The notes: generated by a model from the letters alone, not told the origin. A DNA stretch of 64,000 nucleotides from Acidobacteriota bacterium (GCA_020845575.1 JADLFL010000076.1:1-64000); one strand, 5' to 3'; numbered from the stretch's first letter, positions 1 to 8,898 are shown. Numbers and translations are program-made.

Positions 1-692
1 CCCTCACGCTCGTCCTGGTCGTCATCCTGCTCTACCTGTCGATGCAGGGATGGCCGCAGACGCTGCTCGTGTTGTCGAGCCTGCCCTTTGCGGTGGCGGG
101 GAGCGTCTGGCTGCTGTCGTACATGCATTACAACCTGTCCACCGCTGTCTGGGTGGGACTCATCGCCGTAGCCGGTGTCGCAGCGGAGACCGGCATCGTC
201 ATGGTGGTCTACCTCGACGAGGCGTTCGCCCGGTACATGCGCGAGGGGCGAATCCTTGTGCCGGCCGACGTGGACGCAGCCGTCATCGAAGGCGCGTCGG
301 CACGTGTCCGCCCGCTGCTGATGACCGTGGCGACGACCGTGCTCGGATTGCTGCCCCTGCTCTGGGAATCGGGCGTGGGTGCCGATGTCTCGGCGCGGAC
401 GGCCGCCCCGGTGGTCGGTGGTCTCTGGTCGTGCATGGTGCTCACTCTGCTCGTGCTGCCGGCCGGATACACGATGTGGCGCCGAGGGCAGGTCCGCCGT
501 GCGATGCCAGTTGCGGCGCTGGCCAACACCGAGGCGGTGGACCCCGCGCAGACGCCCGGACTTGCCGAAGCGAGCACCCTTGTCCCTCGCGAGCAGGAGC
601 CGTCACCCGTCGATGCGGGCGCCACGGTCGCTTCTGAAGATCCTCCCGCTACACCGTCGTCCACGAAGCCGGATTCGGAGGTGTCGTCGTGA
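1..692 (+). CDS. C-terminal part of heavy-metal RND efflux permease (CusA/CzcA-like)
   Basis: Only the 3' end is in the window; the open frame runs in from the left edge (first full codon at base 3). The visible part holds the last transmembrane segments of the RND porter domain, including the run GVAAETGIVMVVYLDEA and the following 'ARVRPLLMT..T..GLLPLL' stretch, both typical of the HME (metal) branch rather than drug pumps. Such permeases export Cu/Ag or Zn/Co/Cd through the inner membrane as trimers with a membrane-fusion protein and an outer-membrane channel; those partners are not in view. The last 60 or so residues are a Pro/Thr/Glu-rich hydrophilic tail, longer than in E. coli CusA. 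Metal specificity cannot be decided from this part. Confidence 0.9.
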   Translation, partial: LTLVLVVILLYLSMQGWPQTLLVLSSLPFAVAGSVWLLSYMHYNLSTAVWVGLIAVAGVAAETGIVMVVYLDEAFARYMREGRILVPADVDAAVIEGASARVRPLLMTVATTVLGLLPLLWESGVGADVSARTAAPVVGGLWSCMVLTLLVLPAGYTMWRRGQVRRAMPVAALANTEAVDPAQTPGLAEASTLVPREQEPSPVDAGATVASEDPPATPSSTKPDSEVSS

Positions 693-856
693 CACGGCAT
701 CGTCGACGCTGGCGAGAGCCAGGTGTGGTGTCGTGGGACGATGTGGCCCAAGTCAGGAGCACTCTCACTGAGAGTGGTTCGAATCCCGAAGCGTGTCTCC
801 GCAGCCGCGGAGCAGTGCCCGCCGACACGTGTGCAGACTCTCAACCATGTCACCGC

Positions 857-2149
857 CTATGAAAACGTGGGGACACCGATCTGCGTCCCCGTCCGTCTCG
901 GTTGCAGCGCCACGCAGCCGACGATGATGAACGCCGCCCCGGCGAGCAGGCAGAGCCCGCCTGCGATCAGAAAGGCGAGCCGATAGTCGCCCAATGTCGT
1001 CCGAATCGCTCCGGCGCCGAATGCCGCCAGCGATGCACCCAGCTGATGACTCGCGCCGATCCACCCGTAAACCACACCGGTGTTCTCGCGTCCGAATGCG
1101 TCCGTGGTGAGCTTTACTGTCGCCGGCACCGTGGCCACCCAGTCGAGACCGTAAAACACGGCGAACACCGCAAGGCCAGTGCCGCCGTCGAGTAACGTCG
1201 CAGGGAGGAACAACAGCGACAGGCCGCGCAACGAGTAGTAGGCAAACAGCAGGTGGCGTGCCGAGTATCGATCGGTGAGCCATCCGGATGCCGTGGTGCC
1301 GAGAATGTCAAACACCCCCATCATCGCGAGCAGATGCGTAGAGCGTGTCGCGGGAATCCCGACGTCATGGCAGGCCGAGATCAGGTGAGTCCCAATCAAC
1401 CCGTTGGTGCTGGCGCCGCAGATGAAGAACGTCCCGGCCAGCAGCCAGAACGCCGGCGTGCGAATGGCGTGCGCGAGTGCGGCGAGCGGACGCATGGCGA
1501 TGGCTCGCACTGGGCTCGCAGCCTGTGGATCGTGGCCATAGGGAGTGAGGCCGAGATCGGACGGTCGGCCTCGCATCAACACGAGCACCAGCACGAAGAC
1601 CGCAGCGGCAGCGCCAGCCACCACGAAGGTCGCGGAGCGCCAGTTCGACGCCTCGACGACCTTCGCCAGCAGCGGCAGGAAGAGCAGCTGCCCCGTCGCA
1701 TTGGCGGCCGACAACATCCCCATCACGAGGCTGCGATGCCGATCGAACCAGCGTGTCGCGACCACGGCACCAAGCACCAGGGACGTCACGCCGGTCGTCA
1801 TGCCGACGAGGACTCCCCAGAGCAAGAAGAACTGCCACTGGCTCGACATCTGCGCCGACAGGGCGACCGCCGTCGTCATCACCGCAAGCGCGCACAGGAC
1901 GACACGTCGTAACCCCCAGCGATCCATCACCGACGCGGCGAAGGGGCCAACGAGACCGAACAGCGCAATGTTGACGGCGATCGCCGCCGAGATCGTCGCG
2001 GTGCTCCACCCGAACTCCAATTCGAGCGGCACGATGAAGAGACCAGGTGTGGCGCGGACCCCGGCGGTGATCAGCATGACGACGAAGGTGACGCCGGCAA
2101 TGGTCCAGGCGTAGTGCCAGCGGTCCTGCGTTCCGGGCGCGCCGATCAC
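857..2149 (-). CDS. MFS transporter
   Basis: A 430-residue major facilitator with about twelve hydrophobic segments and a charged central loop near residues 200-215. I start it at the GTG at 2149, whose bases overlap the TGA stop of the upstream tetR-like gene (GTGA), so the two genes are probably translationally coupled; a longer open frame upstream lies over that regulator and is not convincing. The loop after TM2 (ASVMDRWGLRR) fits the MFS A-motif. The overall pattern resembles the monocarboxylate/oxalate-formate branch, but the substrate cannot be told. Control by the coupled TetR protein is likely. Confidence 0.85.
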   Translation of the reverse strand: MIGAPGTQDRWHYAWTIAGVTFVVMLITAGVRATPGLFIVPLELEFGWSTATISAAIAVNIALFGLVGPFAASVMDRWGLRRVVLCALAVMTTAVALSAQMSSQWQFFLLWGVLVGMTTGVTSLVLGAVVATRWFDRHRSLVMGMLSAANATGQLLFLPLLAKVVEASNWRSATFVVAGAAAAVFVLVLVLMRGRPSDLGLTPYGHDPQAASPVRAIAMRPLAALAHAIRTPAFWLLAGTFFICGASTNGLIGTHLISACHDVGIPATRSTHLLAMMGVFDILGTTASGWLTDRYSARHLLFAYYSLRGLSLLFLPATLLDGGTGLAVFAVFYGLDWVATVPATVKLTTDAFGRENTGVVYGWIGASHQLGASLAAFGAGAIRTTLGDYRLAFLIAGGLCLLAGAAFIIVGCVALQPRRTGTQIGVPTFS

Positions 2150-2742
2150 CGCGGACGTCCTTCCTGAACAAGCTGTGCACGGACCGCACCGGCAATCTCG
2201 TCGGCAAGAGGATCGCCATGCGCCGCACGGGCCAGCAACAACCCACCCATCATCGTCGCCAGTCGAACGCATGCCGCCGCGCGATCGCGGCGCGCGTCGC
2301 CGGAGTCCATCAATGTCGCAAGCGTCTCGATCTGCTGACGCACCCCCTCGAGGTAGGCCGGCCGGATTGGATGACCGTGTCCAACCCGCGCGACGTCGGT
2401 GGCCAATGTTGCGGTGGGGCACGTGGCGACCGCCGGATCGCGATTCTGGGAGCTGAGGTAGCCTTCGGCAATTCTGCGGCGCGCAATGGTTGGTGATGGG
2501 GCCGCATCTATGCGCCGCCGCCACTTCTCGGCCGACATGGCGAACGCCGCTTCGCACGCGCTCGCTGCCAGCGCATCCTTCGAAGGAAAGTGCCCGTAGA
2601 ACCCACCGTGGGTGAGGCCGGCTTCGCCCATGACGTCAGCAATGCTGACGGCATCCAGCCCCCGCTCGCGGAACAGTTTCGACGCCGCATCCTCAATCGC
2701 ACGGTGATTGGCCTTGGCTTGCGCTCTGGAGACTCTTGACAT
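2146..2742 (-). CDS. TetR/AcrR family transcriptional regulator
   Basis: A 198-residue protein with an N-terminal TetR helix-turn-helix at about residues 10-57 (the stretch GLTHGGFYGHFPSKDAL is the diagnostic recognition helix region), followed by an all-helical ligand-binding domain. It probably represses itself and the overlapping MFS gene. The region before its start is unusually AT-rich and holds two short inverted repeats, which are candidate operators shared with the divergent MerB-like gene. The effector is unknown. Confidence 0.9.
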   Translation of the reverse strand: MSRVSRAQAKANHRAIEDAASKLFRERGLDAVSIADVMGEAGLTHGGFYGHFPSKDALAASACEAAFAMSAEKWRRRIDAAPSPTIARRRIAEGYLSSQNRDPAVATCPTATLATDVARVGHGHPIRPAYLEGVRQQIETLATLMDSGDARRDRAAACVRLATMMGGLLLARAAHGDPLADEIAGAVRAQLVQEGRPR

Positions 2743-2790
2743 CGCTGTCGTCCATCATATATCTATTCATGATGTATGTCATGTAATCCA
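2743..2790. promoter_or_regulatory. AT-rich divergent promoter/operator region
   Basis: This gap between the tetR-like gene and the MerB-like gene is strikingly AT-rich for this genome. It contains CATCAT-N10-ATGATG (2753-2774) and CATGA-N6-TCATG (2768-2783). The position and symmetry suggest TetR operators controlling both directions. No clear -35/-10 pair was fixed. Confidence 0.45.
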
Positions 2791-2820
2791 GCGCGCTTCG
2801 CACGCAGGTCGGGGCGCACG

Positions 2821-3498
2821 ATGACCGACTCGAGCCTGCACCACACGATCATCGCGTCGTTTCTGGAGCGTCAGCGTCCTCCGACCATTGCGGAGATCGC
2901 CGCACGCTTCGAATCCAGCGAGGTCGACGCTCGGCGCGCGCTCCGGCAGCTTGCAGCCAATCACGGAGTGGTACTTCACTCGAGTTCAGACGAGGTCTGG
3001 GTCGCACATCCGTTCTCCGCGGCGCCGACGACCTTCGTGGTGAGATCGGGCGCACGCACCTGGTGGGGCAATTGCGCCTGGTGCTCGCTGGGTGTGGCCC
3101 ATCTCGCCGGCGGTACCGCCACAGTTGAGACGAGGCTCGGCGCGCTCGATGACCAGGTGGCGATCCGGATTGAGAACGGCAGGGTGATCGACACGGATTA
3201 CGTCGTGCACTTTCCCATCCCCATGCGTCACGCGTGGGACAACGTCATCTACACCTGTTCGATCATGTTGTTGTTTCGCGACGAGGCACAGGTGACCGCA
3301 TGGAGTGCTGCGAGGGGGCTCCCTCGGGGTGACGTGCGGCCGATCGAGCAAGTGTGGGCGTTTGCGTCGGAATGGTACGGACGTCATGCCGCGCCCGACT
3401 GGACCAAGTGGTCCACTACCGAGGCGGCGGAGATGTTCTGCAGGCACGACCTGACGGGACCGGTCTGGGCGCTCTCGAATGGCGCCGCACGTTTCTGA
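2821..3498 (+). CDS. MerB-like (alkylmercury lyase family) protein, catalytic Asp absent
   Basis: A 225-residue protein. The N-terminal 55 residues look like the winged helix of MerB. The core has NCAWCSLGVAHL at residues 84-95, matching the MerB 'WCALD' motif, and a second cysteine at residue 146 (YTCSIMLLF), matching MerB Cys159. So both active-site cysteines (C88 and C146) are kept, but the proton-donating Asp that follows the first cysteine in MerB (Asp99) is Gly here. I chose the ATG at 2821; a start at 2776 would place its 5' end inside the AT-rich promoter region. No merA, merR or merT is nearby, so mercury resistance is not supported; a different thiol or metal chemistry is possible. 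Confidence 0.7.
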   Translation: MTDSSLHHTIIASFLERQRPPTIAEIAARFESSEVDARRALRQLAANHGVVLHSSSDEVWVAHPFSAAPTTFVVRSGARTWWGNCAWCSLGVAHLAGGTATVETRLGALDDQVAIRIENGRVIDTDYVVHFPIPMRHAWDNVIYTCSIMLLFRDEAQVTAWSAARGLPRGDVRPIEQVWAFASEWYGRHAAPDWTKWSTTEAAEMFCRHDLTGPVWALSNGAARF

Positions 3499-3515
3499 GC
3501 TGGCAACGAGGAGCC

Positions 3516-3926
3516 ATGAGTTCTGAAAGAGATCCCTTTTGTTTCGTGTGCGGCTCTGAGAATGCCTCGGGCCTGGGTGTTGTGTTTCACCGCGGCGAGG
3601 ACGGACACAGCCTGACGACGTACCGTGCCCGTCCCGAACATGAGGGTTGGCCCGGCATGATGCACGGAGGCGTGTTGTTCGCGCTCCTCGATGATGCGGT
3701 GGGCTGGGCAGCACGGTTCAGCGGAACGCCGACAGTGACAGCGAAGGCAGAGATCAGGTATCGGAGAAGCGTCCCGACCGATACCGCATTGCTCATCGAA
3801 GCGCGAATCGTCAGCCGGGGCCGCATGCTGACGGCCGAAGCTCACGCGAGATGTCGCGACACCGGCGTCGTGTATGCAGAACTCGGCGCACGCTTGTTCC
3901 CGCTTGACAAGATCAGAGAGCGCTAG
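3516..3926 (+). CDS. Hotdog-fold thioesterase (PaaI/YiiD-like)
   Basis: A 136-residue single hotdog domain. The motif MMHGGVLFALLDDAVGWAA at about residues 47-65 is the central helix with the HGG signature of acyl-CoA thioesterases. The N-terminus carries a CxxC-like pair (CFVCG), common in PaaI relatives. A GAGGAG ribosome site lies just before the ATG at 3516, which is why I prefer this start to the longer open frame. It follows the MerB-like gene by 17 bp and may be co-transcribed. The acyl-CoA substrate is unknown. Confidence 0.85.
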   Translation: MSSERDPFCFVCGSENASGLGVVFHRGEDGHSLTTYRARPEHEGWPGMMHGGVLFALLDDAVGWAARFSGTPTVTAKAEIRYRRSVPTDTALLIEARIVSRGRMLTAEAHARCRDTGVVYAELGARLFPLDKIRER

Positions 3927-4075
3927 CAGCCGTCCCCGAACGACAACCGGGGAGTGAGCGTGCCCCTCGCCGCGACGATGGGGAGATGCACCGGAGCGTC
4001 AGACTGGAGATCGCTCCAACAGCGTTGGGCGGTTCGTGCGTAACTGGTCTCCTGCGGCATCGCGATCGCACGGAC

Positions 4076-4116
4076 TTGCGGGGGCAGTCGTAATTGTATA
4101 TGATGACTATACAATG
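4076..4116 (+). promoter_or_regulatory. Promoter and GntR-type operator, probably leaderless start
   Basis: TTGCGG (4076-4081) and TATGAT (4099-4104) are spaced by exactly 17 bp and make a good sigma-70-like promoter. The expected transcription start is at about 4111, only three bases before the ATG at 4114, so the mRNA would be leaderless. A perfect inverted repeat TTGTATA-N7-TATACAA (4094-4114) covers the -10 box and reaches the start codon, fitting self-repression by the GntR protein it precedes. Confidence 0.65.
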
Positions 4117-4509
4117 ACGACCGTTCCGCTCGTCGAGATCCACGTCGACTCTCCTGTCCCGGTCTATCGACAGATCACAGACTCGCTGCGCGGCCACCTC
4201 GTGGCCGGCCGCTTGGAGCCCGGCGACCTGCTGCCGCCGGTACGGCAACTGGCGATGGACCTCGGCGTGCACTTCAACACCGTGGCGCACGCCTATCGCG
4301 ACCTCGCCGAAGAAGGGTGGCTCGACCTGAAGCGCCGGCGCGGCGCGATGGTCATCGCACGCGGCCGGCCCGGGAAGCCTGACCAATCGCGCATCGGCAT
4401 CCTCATGACGCGGTTACGCGATCTGACGGCTGAATTGCGCAGCGCTGGTCTCACCGACGCGCAGGTCGCCGCGGCGCTGCGACACGTCAGCAAGGGATCG
4501 AAGCCGTGA
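4114..4509 (+). CDS. GntR family regulator, YtrA subfamily
   Basis: A 131-residue protein with a GntR winged helix (about residues 10-75; the stretch PPVRQLAMDLGVHFNTVAHAY is the helix-turn-helix) and only a short helical tail, the layout of the YtrA subfamily. YtrA regulators usually repress their own operon together with a membrane protein or ABC transporter. That fits: the downstream membrane-protein gene overlaps its stop codon (GTGA). The ATG at 4114 is chosen because a 17-bp-spaced promoter ends just before it; a longer frame from 4036 would include the promoter. Confidence 0.85.
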   Translation: MTTVPLVEIHVDSPVPVYRQITDSLRGHLVAGRLEPGDLLPPVRQLAMDLGVHFNTVAHAYRDLAEEGWLDLKRRRGAMVIARGRPGKPDQSRIGILMTRLRDLTAELRSAGLTDAQVAAALRHVSKGSKP

Positions 4510-5564
4510 CGCTCGCCACGCTCCCGTCAGTCGCCATCATCGTCAACGCGCTGATCTTCCTCGTCATCCCGGCGCTCAGCCGACATGACATCTTCTTCTC
4601 GATCACGGTGTCGCGGGATTTCCGCGACACGACGATCGCCAGGGCCACCCTTCGTCGGTATCGCGTGGGCGTACTGGCAGGTTCGATCGGCGCGCTCGTG
4701 GCCGTGCAGATGGCGACGTCATCACCACACCTGATCGTACCGGCGGTCTTCGTCCAGACCATCGCGGCCACCGCCGCGTGGGCCTGGGCCCATCGCACGA
4801 TCCGGCCGCACGCGGCGATACCCTCCGCCGTTCGAGTGGCCGCGCTTGTGCCACGAGACCTGAGCTATCCCGGCGGTGCGGTCGCGATCGTCGGACCGTT
4901 CCTCGTGCTCGGCGCCGCCGCGTGGCTCCTGCACGCGAACTGGGATTTCATCCCCGATCGGATCCCCGCACACTGGAACATCTACGGCACACCCGATCGC
5001 TGGACAACGAAATCGGGCCGCGGCATGTTCGTCCCATTGGCATTCGCGGCGGTCATCATCCTGGCGGTGCAGGTGCAGGCGTGGTTCATCGTTCGCCGGA
5101 CACGGCAGATCGTCGTGACTGGTGCGTCGGCCGACGCAGAGCAGCAGTTCAAGCGGCGCACGGCGGCATACAGCGTACTCTCGACCTTCAACGTTGCCGC
5201 GCTCTTCGGCTACTTCGCGATGCGCACTGTCGTGACCTCCGACGACAACCTCGGTTGGGGTTTCGCGCTCATCATGGGCCTGGTCGTCCTGTCCGGTCTC
5301 GGCTTCGCCGGATGGCTGTTGATCGCGGGCCAGGGCGGTCAGCGTCGCGTGGCGCCAGACGCCCGGTCAGCCACGCTCGGCGACGCCTCGCCCGACAGCG
5401 CCTGGAAGGCAGGCGTGTTCTACTTCAATCCCGACGATTCGGCGATCCTCGTCGAGAAGCGCATGGGCCTGGGCTGGACGCTCAATCTCGGCAACAGACT
5501 GGCGTGGTTGTTCCTGCTTCTCGCGATCGGCGTGCCGTTTCTCATCGCGCTGTTCATGCGCTGA
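4506..5564 (+). CDS. DUF1648/DUF5808 membrane protein
   Basis: A 352-residue membrane protein with about eight hydrophobic segments, starting at a GTG that overlaps the stop of the GntR gene. Near residue 150 it has PDRIPAHWNIYGTPDRWTTK, the DUF1648 signature, and near residue 308 WKAGVFYFNPDDSAILVEKR, the DUF5808 signature. B. subtilis SdpI-type immunity proteins also carry DUF1648, and YtrA-family regulators are often paired with such membrane proteins, so a role in envelope stress or peptide immunity is possible. No peptide gene or ABC pump is next to it. The biochemical role is unknown. Confidence 0.8.
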   Translation: MTLATLPSVAIIVNALIFLVIPALSRHDIFFSITVSRDFRDTTIARATLRRYRVGVLAGSIGALVAVQMATSSPHLIVPAVFVQTIAATAAWAWAHRTIRPHAAIPSAVRVAALVPRDLSYPGGAVAIVGPFLVLGAAAWLLHANWDFIPDRIPAHWNIYGTPDRWTTKSGRGMFVPLAFAAVIILAVQVQAWFIVRRTRQIVVTGASADAEQQFKRRTAAYSVLSTFNVAALFGYFAMRTVVTSDDNLGWGFALIMGLVVLSGLGFAGWLLIAGQGGQRRVAPDARSATLGDASPDSAWKAGVFYFNPDDSAILVEKRMGLGWTLNLGNRLAWLFLLLAIGVPFLIALFMR

Positions 5565-5628
5565 CGCGCGCAACCGCATTCGGTCCGCGTGGCCTGACAC
5601 ACGCTGGCGCTCACGCGGGTCCGGACCA

Positions 5629-6855
5629 TCAATGCGGCAGCGGCGCCGCGCGCCGCGCGCGGCGCACGTTGAAGGCGCTGACGATCAGCACGCCCTGCAC
5701 CAGCGCCAGGCCGAGGATCACGGCGCCGTGGTGACCATGGTCCATCAGCGGGCCGAAGATCAGCGGTGTCACTGCCTGACCGATGTCCAGACCCGCGTAG
5801 ACCACGCCGTACACGCGCCCGCTGGCGTTGGCCGGGGTGGAGCGCTTGACCAGCAGGTCGCGCGAGGGACCGGCGATGCCCGTCGCGAAGCCCATGGCGC
5901 CGAACAGCACCGGCACCACCGCCGGCGGGAAGTCCGCCAGCACCATCACCAGCGCGAAGACGGCCGCGATGCCGAATCCGGCGCCCACGATGCGCTCGCA
6001 GCGCGACGGGTCGGCCGCGAGGAAGCCGCCCACCGCCATGCCCATCGAACTGGCCACCATGTACACCGTCAGGCAGATCGCCACCAGTGCCACGGGTACC
6101 GCGTGCAGATGGCCCGCGGCGGCCGGCGCGAAGGTCTGCACGATGCTGAGGACCATCGCGTAGAAGAAAAAGAAGCCGAAGCACATCCACACCGCGGGGA
6201 TGCGCAGGAAGTCGAAGGTGCCGGCGTCCGGTGCATCGTCGCGGCTCGCCGCCTTCTGCGCGGTCCTGACGTCCAGCGCCAGCCCGCCGCGGTTGACCCA
6301 CAGCACGACCAGCACGGCCAGCGCCAGCACGCCGGCGGCCGCCAGCGCTGCGCGCCAGCCCCAGGTCATGGCGATCGGCACCACGAAGGCCGGTGCCAGC
6401 GCCCAGCCCAGGCTGCCGGTGATGCCGTGCACGCTGTAGGCATGGCTCAGACGAGTAAGCGACACCTTTCTATTGAGCAGCGTGTAGTCAACCGGGTGGA
6501 ACACGCCGTTGCCCACGCCCGCCAGCACGGCACCGGGTAGCAGCACCCAGTAGTTCGGCGCCAGCGCGTAGACGAACGCGGCCAGGCTCAGGCAGCCCAG
6601 GCCGACAAACAGCACCGGGCGCGGCCCGAGCCTGTCGACCACGAAGCCGGAGGCGGCCTGCACCCCGCACGACACGACGAAGAACATCGTCAGCACCGCG
6701 CCCAGCTCGGTATAGCTCGCGCCGAAGGCGTCTTTCAGCCAGGGAAACAGCGGCGGGAGGATGAGCTGGCCGAAGTGGCTGAGGGCGTGTGCCAGGCCGA
6801 CAAGGCCGATCAGCCTGGCATCGGAACTGATGGACGGAGTGGAGGCGGAAGACAT
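5629..6855 (-). CDS. MFS transporter (fosmidomycin-resistance/Fsr-like branch)
   Basis: A 408-residue twelve-helix major facilitator. The start LIGLVGLAHALSHFGQLILP and the first-loop motif SGFVVDRLGPRP resemble the MFS branch with the fosmidomycin-resistance protein, widespread in Burkholderiales. I start it at the ATG at 6855; the longer frame upstream is low-complexity and overlaps the vapB gene. Codon choice (heavy use of GCC, GGC and CTG) seems different from neighbours, which use more GCG and CTC, so transfer is possible. It stands alone and convergent to the DUF1648 gene. The substrate is unknown. Confidence 0.8.
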   Translation of the reverse strand: MSSASTPSISSDARLIGLVGLAHALSHFGQLILPPLFPWLKDAFGASYTELGAVLTMFFVVSCGVQAASGFVVDRLGPRPVLFVGLGCLSLAAFVYALAPNYWVLLPGAVLAGVGNGVFHPVDYTLLNRKVSLTRLSHAYSVHGITGSLGWALAPAFVVPIAMTWGWRAALAAAGVLALAVLVVLWVNRGGLALDVRTAQKAASRDDAPDAGTFDFLRIPAVWMCFGFFFFYAMVLSIVQTFAPAAAGHLHAVPVALVAICLTVYMVASSMGMAVGGFLAADPSRCERIVGAGFGIAAVFALVMVLADFPPAVVPVLFGAMGFATGIAGPSRDLLVKRSTPANASGRVYGVVYAGLDIGQAVTPLIFGPLMDHGHHGAVILGLALVQGVLIVSAFNVRRARRAAPLPH

Positions 6856-6976
6856 GCGGGAGGGGCGGCCCACCACCGACGGCAGACGACAGGAAACAGT
6901 AGGGCTGTTTCGTCGTGGGCACAAACGAACCCTCCTTCTGTTGACATCGTGATGCGCGATGCGTGATGCTTGATGC

Positions 6977-7204
6977 GTGCGTACGACCTTCGACCTCGAT
7001 CTCGACGTTCTCCTGGCTGTGAAGGAGATTGCCGGTGCCCGGCGCAGCACCGTCGGCAAGGTGCTGTCGGAACTCGCGCGCAAGGCACTGCAGCCGGCCG
7101 AATCGCCTGCCGTACGGAACGGCGTGCCCGTGCTGCCGCGCCGGCCGGCCACGGCCCCGCGGCCGACGATGGCGCTGGTCAACGCGCTGCGGGACGGCGA
7201 CTGA
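6977..7204 (+). CDS. VapB-type antitoxin, ribbon-helix-helix (CopG-like)
   Basis: A 75-residue protein with an N-terminal ribbon-helix-helix (RTTFDLDLDVLLAVKEIA, then a second helix TVGKVLSELARKAL) and a Pro-rich tail that would wrap the toxin. It starts at a GTG and precedes a PIN-domain toxin by 9 bp, the usual VapBC order. Short direct repeats (GATGCG/TGATGC) before the start may be the self-regulatory site. Confidence 0.8.
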   Translation: MRTTFDLDLDVLLAVKEIAGARRSTVGKVLSELARKALQPAESPAVRNGVPVLPRRPATAPRPTMALVNALRDGD

Positions 7205-7213
7205 GCCACTGCC

Positions 7214-7696
7214 ATGGCGCGTGTCGCTCTGCTGGACGTCAACGTTCTCGTCGCGCTGTTCGATCCCGATCACGTCCACCACGAGATTGCGCACGACTGG
7301 TTCGCCGAACATCGAGACGGCTGGGCCACGTGTCCGCTCACCGAGAACGGTCTCATCCGCGTCATCACCAACCCGGCGTATCACCCGGACGCCATCCGTC
7401 CGGCGCAGGCGGGTGGTTCGCTGCGGAAATTCCGTCGCAGCGGTGGTCATCACTTCTGGGTGGATTCGCTGTCGCTGACTGATGCCAAGACGTTCGATCT
7501 GACGCTCGTGCGCGGTCATGCGCAGCTCACGGACATCTACCTGCTGGGGTTGGCTGTGAAAAACGACGGCTGTCTGGTGACGTTCGACGGGAAGATGCCC
7601 CTGGGCGCCGCCGTGGGCGCGACGCGGGATCATCTCGCCGTGCTCGGTCCCGTCCCGGAGAGTCGACAACAGACCGACGCGAGGGACACCCACTGA
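7214..7696 (+). CDS. VapC-type PIN-domain ribonuclease toxin
   Basis: A 160-residue PIN domain. The acidic residues expected for Mg2+-dependent RNA cleavage are present: D8 (LLDVN), E44 (LTENG), D107 (LTDIYLL) and D125 (TFDGK). It belongs to the longer TA-system PIN group with the '[13 protein letters not shown]' signature. It is paired with the ribbon-helix-helix antitoxin upstream. Its stop codon shares one base with the start of the next gene, an unrelated amidohydrolase. Confidence 0.9.
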   Translation: MARVALLDVNVLVALFDPDHVHHEIAHDWFAEHRDGWATCPLTENGLIRVITNPAYHPDAIRPAQAGGSLRKFRRSGGHHFWVDSLSLTDAKTFDLTLVRGHAQLTDIYLLGLAVKNDGCLVTFDGKMPLGAAVGATRDHLAVLGPVPESRQQTDARDTH

Positions 7697-8601
7697 TGAC
7701 GACGCACGATTCGCGAACGCCCGTCCTGATCACAGTGGCGAGCATCGCCATTGTCTTCGCACTGACGCTCACCGGATCGGCCACGCAGGTGCCACCGTCG
7801 CGGTTCGTGATCGACGCGCACCAGCACTGGCGCTCCGCATCGGACTACATCCAGACGCTCGTCAGGACGTATCGCCCGCGCAATGCGATGGCCTGCGTAC
7901 TGACGCCGATCGCGAGCCTCGACGCGTTGATGGCCGCGGCGCGCGAACACCCTGACGTGATCATTCCGTACGGCTATCTCGACGTCGATCATCCCGACGC
8001 CCGGCGGCAGCTCGACACGTTCATCAAGGCCGGCGTCAAGGGCATCAAGATGCACCGGCCGAAGTACAACTGGGACGATTTCGGCTACTTCCCGCTGTAT
8101 GGGCGCATGCAGGAGGCCGGGCTGGTGGCGCTGTTCCATACCGGTATCGTGTCGGGCAACGGCACCGGCGAGCCCGAGCCATCGTCGATGGCCCGGATGC
8201 GACCGTCGTTCCTCCACACGATCGCGCGGTCATTCCCGGCGCTGAAGATTCACGGGGCCCACCTCGGCAACCCGTGGTACGACGAGGCCGCCGAAGCCGC
8301 GCGCTGGTCGCCGAACCTGTACTTCGACGTCACGGGATCGACGCTGCAGAAGAAGCAGCACAACCTCTCCGTCTTCCGCGAGTACCTGTGGTGGGACGGC
8401 CCCGCCGAGCACAGTCCCTCCACCGCCGTGTATGCGTTCGAGAAACTGGTCTTCGGCACTGACGAGGGACCGGAGGCCCTCGACAGTGTTCTCAGCCGCT
8501 ACGAAGCGATGCTCGACGCCAACAAGGTGCCCGAAGCCAGCCGCAGGAAGATCTACGGCGAGACGATGGCGCGCCTGCTGGGCATCAAGGTACGCGGCTG
8601 A
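7696..8601 (+). CDS. Secreted amidohydrolase-2 family metal hydrolase
   Basis: A 301-residue protein with a hydrophobic N-terminal segment (about residues 10-30), suggesting export or membrane anchoring. The TIM-barrel amidohydrolase fold is marked by VIDAHQHW (strand 1 metal His pair), [25 protein letters not shown] and the catalytic-type Asp in VFGTDEG near the end. Family members act on C-C or C-N bonds in decarboxylase or lactonase reactions; the substrate here is unknown. The start ATG overlaps the vapC stop by one base. Confidence 0.8.
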   Translation: MTTHDSRTPVLITVASIAIVFALTLTGSATQVPPSRFVIDAHQHWRSASDYIQTLVRTYRPRNAMACVLTPIASLDALMAAAREHPDVIIPYGYLDVDHPDARRQLDTFIKAGVKGIKMHRPKYNWDDFGYFPLYGRMQEAGLVALFHTGIVSGNGTGEPEPSSMARMRPSFLHTIARSFPALKIHGAHLGNPWYDEAAEAARWSPNLYFDVTGSTLQKKQHNLSVFREYLWWDGPAEHSPSTAVYAFEKLVFGTDEGPEALDSVLSRYEAMLDANKVPEASRRKIYGETMARLLGIKVRG

Positions 8602-8619
8602 TCCGATGATGCAGACGCT

Positions 8620-8898
8620 TCAAGGCATCAGCCATCGAGCGAGCGCGATAGCGGCACGCTCACCAAGGTCCAGATCGTCAGTGATCCTTGCGGCGCTCTC
8701 CGGTGAGACGAGACGAACGTCCACCCATGATGGCGGTCTCTCGATCCACTCCCGGACGGCAGGAGGAGCACCGGCGGCGGCCAGCTCATTGGCGACGAAA
8801 TCCGGTACGACGACGGGACTGTAGAAGCGCTGAAGGAGCTCCGCGTGATCCAGGAGGATCAGCTAGTGCAGCGGCCCTGCGTCGGCCACGACGATCAT
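8620..8898 (-). pseudogene. Broken DUF3368 PIN-like toxin gene
   Basis: Reading from the ATG at 8898 gives MIVVADAGPLH, an amber codon (8863-8865), then LILLDHAELLQRFYSPVVVP and further sequence to LDLGERAAIALAR before a TGA at 8620. This is clearly a DUF3368 toxin in which the usual Tyr after PLH has become TAG and about the last third is lost; the amidohydrolase gene ends where the rest should be. Its ATG overlaps the stop of the partner antitoxin remnant (ATGA), as in intact pairs. Confidence 0.8.

Noticed and set aside
775-800. TTCGAATCC, like the T-loop of a tRNA
   Set aside because: The flanking five bases do not pair as a T-stem and no anticodon or acceptor arm can be drawn around it.
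2776-2820. Upstream extension of the MerB-like protein
   Set aside because: It would lie in the AT-rich promoter region; the extension is not MerB-like.
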